From the NCBI RefSeq assembly GCF_947501785.1, contig NZ_CANMXB010000001.1, positions 3,166,501-3,230,500 on the forward strand: a DNA stretch of 64,000 nucleotides. Direction: 5' to 3'. Shown piece after piece: positions 63,158-64,000 of the stretch; positions within the stretch are counted from its first letter, which is position 1; each line of letters starts with the position of its first letter. This DNA is from an uncultured Litoreibacter sp. Its GTDB lineage: Bacteria; Pseudomonadota; Alphaproteobacteria; Rhodobacterales; Rhodobacteraceae. Below the pieces are notes generated by a model. It made no database searches. It was given only the letters and a program-made list of their open reading frames with translations, and was not told where the DNA came from. The position numbers were made by a program, and so were the translations under genes.

Positions 63158-64000
63158 GTGATTGAGACCGACATTCTGATTGTGGGTGGTGGCCCGGCAG
63201 GGCTGTCCGTGTCGGCGCATCTGTCAGGCCTGACCTCAGTCGTGGTGCATCAGGACCGCGAGATCGGCAAGCCGGTGCGCACCTCAGGCGGGTCCTGGCT
63301 GGCAGATGCGCAGAGGTTAGGTATCCCCGAAGACCTGTACCAGCGCGTTGACCGGCTGGATGTGTATTCGGACACGCGCAAGATCGCGTTGGATATCACG
63401 GACGCGCCTGGCGTGGTGTTCGATATTACCAATTTGTATCAATGGCTTGCCTCTCAAGCGACGTCAGAGATCCATTGTGCCACCAAGTTTTTGCGCACCG
63501 AGAAGGTCGCGAATGGCTACCTGTCCACCGTGCGCACGGCGGGCAAGGGAGAGTGGCAGATCAAGTCGCGCCAGATTGTCGACGCATCGGGTTGGCACTG
63601 TACTGTGCTGGAAAGCCTTGGGCTAAACACACGGCCCGCCCGCGAAGGGGTGGGCATCGAATATGAATATCCTGTCGACGATTTGGACATGAACCGCGCG
63701 ATCCTGTTTTTTGGCTCCTTCGCGCTGGCGGGTTACGGCTGGGCCTTCCCCACCAATTACGGAACGGTCCGGCTTGGGGTTGGGGTGGTCAGCGCGGCCT
63801 CGGAGCAGAGCTTGCGGGAGATGATGAACGCGCTTTTGGCATCGGACCTGCTAAAGCGCATGGGTATTCCGGCTCCTGAAGGCGAGCATGTGAACGCCGG
63901 CACGATCCCGTCGGTCGCTTATGAAAAGACGCTTGTGTACGGCGACGTGGTGCGGGTGGGTGACAGCGCAAATATGGCGACCCCGACCCTGGGCGAGGGG
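63158..64000 (+). CDS. FAD-dependent oxidoreductase (3' truncated)
   Basis: The frame is open to the right edge, giving 281 residues. The start is taken as the GTG at 63158 with GGGGTGAG upstream; a GTG three codons earlier (63149) is in frame. The N-terminal dinucleotide-binding motif is ILIVGGGPAGLSVSAHL; later VGDSANMATPTLGEG matches the second FAD motif (GD-SA). It looks like the geranylgeranyl reductase/NAD(P)/FAD-dependent group. Substrate and C-terminal half are outside the window. Confidence 0.85.
   Translation, partial: MIETDILIVGGGPAGLSVSAHLSGLTSVVVHQDREIGKPVRTSGGSWLADAQRLGIPEDLYQRVDRLDVYSDTRKIALDITDAPGVVFDITNLYQWLASQATSEIHCATKFLRTEKVANGYLSTVRTAGKGEWQIKSRQIVDASGWHCTVLESLGLNTRPAREGVGIEYEYPVDDLDMNRAILFFGSFALAGYGWAFPTNYGTVRLGVGVVSAASEQSLREMMNALLASDLLKRMGIPAPEGEHVNAGTIPSVAYEKTLVYGDVVRVGDSANMATPTLGEG

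Overview
The window is chromosomal DNA of an alphaproteobacterium, most likely a marine Rhodobacterales of the Roseobacter group. The grounds are gene content and order: a CtrA-type flagellar cluster with FlaF, FlbT, a DUF1217 protein, a MotE-like protein and FliL next to MotA; a ubiB-ubiE-mutM-crotonase-rpsT-dnaA-dnaN-recF-gyrB replication neighbourhood; and an intergenic sequence near the right end of a kind I recall from Rhodobacteraceae genomes. Coding density is high and many genes are joined by ATGA overlaps. No tRNA, rRNA, CRISPR array or insertion sequence was recognised.

Region 1 (1-5679) is one tightly overlapping plus-strand operon. It encodes an FMN/iron-sulfur glutamate-synthase-type oxidoreductase (cut by the left edge), a three-helix membrane protein, a ferric-reductase-like membrane protein fused to a Rieske domain, a membrane-anchored protein with two CxxxC pairs, a two-helix small membrane protein, and a Rieske domain fused to a thiamine-pyrophosphate enzyme. 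Together they look like an uncharacterised membrane-linked electron-transfer system and are the best candidate here for undescribed biology.

Region 2 (5683-14417) is accessory: a TPR-sulfotransferase, a Hint-domain protein, two related DUF6916-like proteins (one with a Tat-type signal), a GNAT acetyltransferase, a phage-tail-collar (microcystin-dependent) protein and a 1061-residue TPR protein ending in a DXD glycosyltransferase domain. Region 3 (14485-18398) is metabolic: a GntR/FCD regulator with a P-loop kinase, then arginase and ornithine cyclodeaminase divergent from an Lrp/AsnC regulator.

Region 4 (18473-49617) is a flagellar cluster of about 31 kb in alternating operons: motB, flgE-flgK-flgL-flgI (+); fliF-fliH-fliN-fliP-FliG-like (-); fliL, two accessory genes, motA, a 702-residue exported protein, flhA-fliR-flhB-FliJ-like (+); flgB-flgC-fliE-fliQ-flgF-flgG-flgA-flgH-second fliL (-); fliI (+); fliC, flaF-flbT-DUF1217 (-); flgN/flgJ-like (-); fliK-flgD (+). 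Secretion, rod, hook, ring, filament and stator parts are present. Canonical FliG, FliM and FliO are not seen. Three TTAR-N7-TTAR sites upstream of flgE, of fliF/fliL and of fliC fit CtrA control.

Region 5 (49631-64000) is core housekeeping: ubiB and ubiE (-), mutM, a crotonase, rpsT with a strong terminator, a rhodanese, dnaA, dnaN, recF, a LysE exporter, a TetR regulator divergent from a flavodoxin-fold oxidoreductase with three perfect palindromes between them, gyrB, and a FAD-dependent oxidoreductase cut by the right edge. No DnaA-box cluster marking oriC was found by eye.
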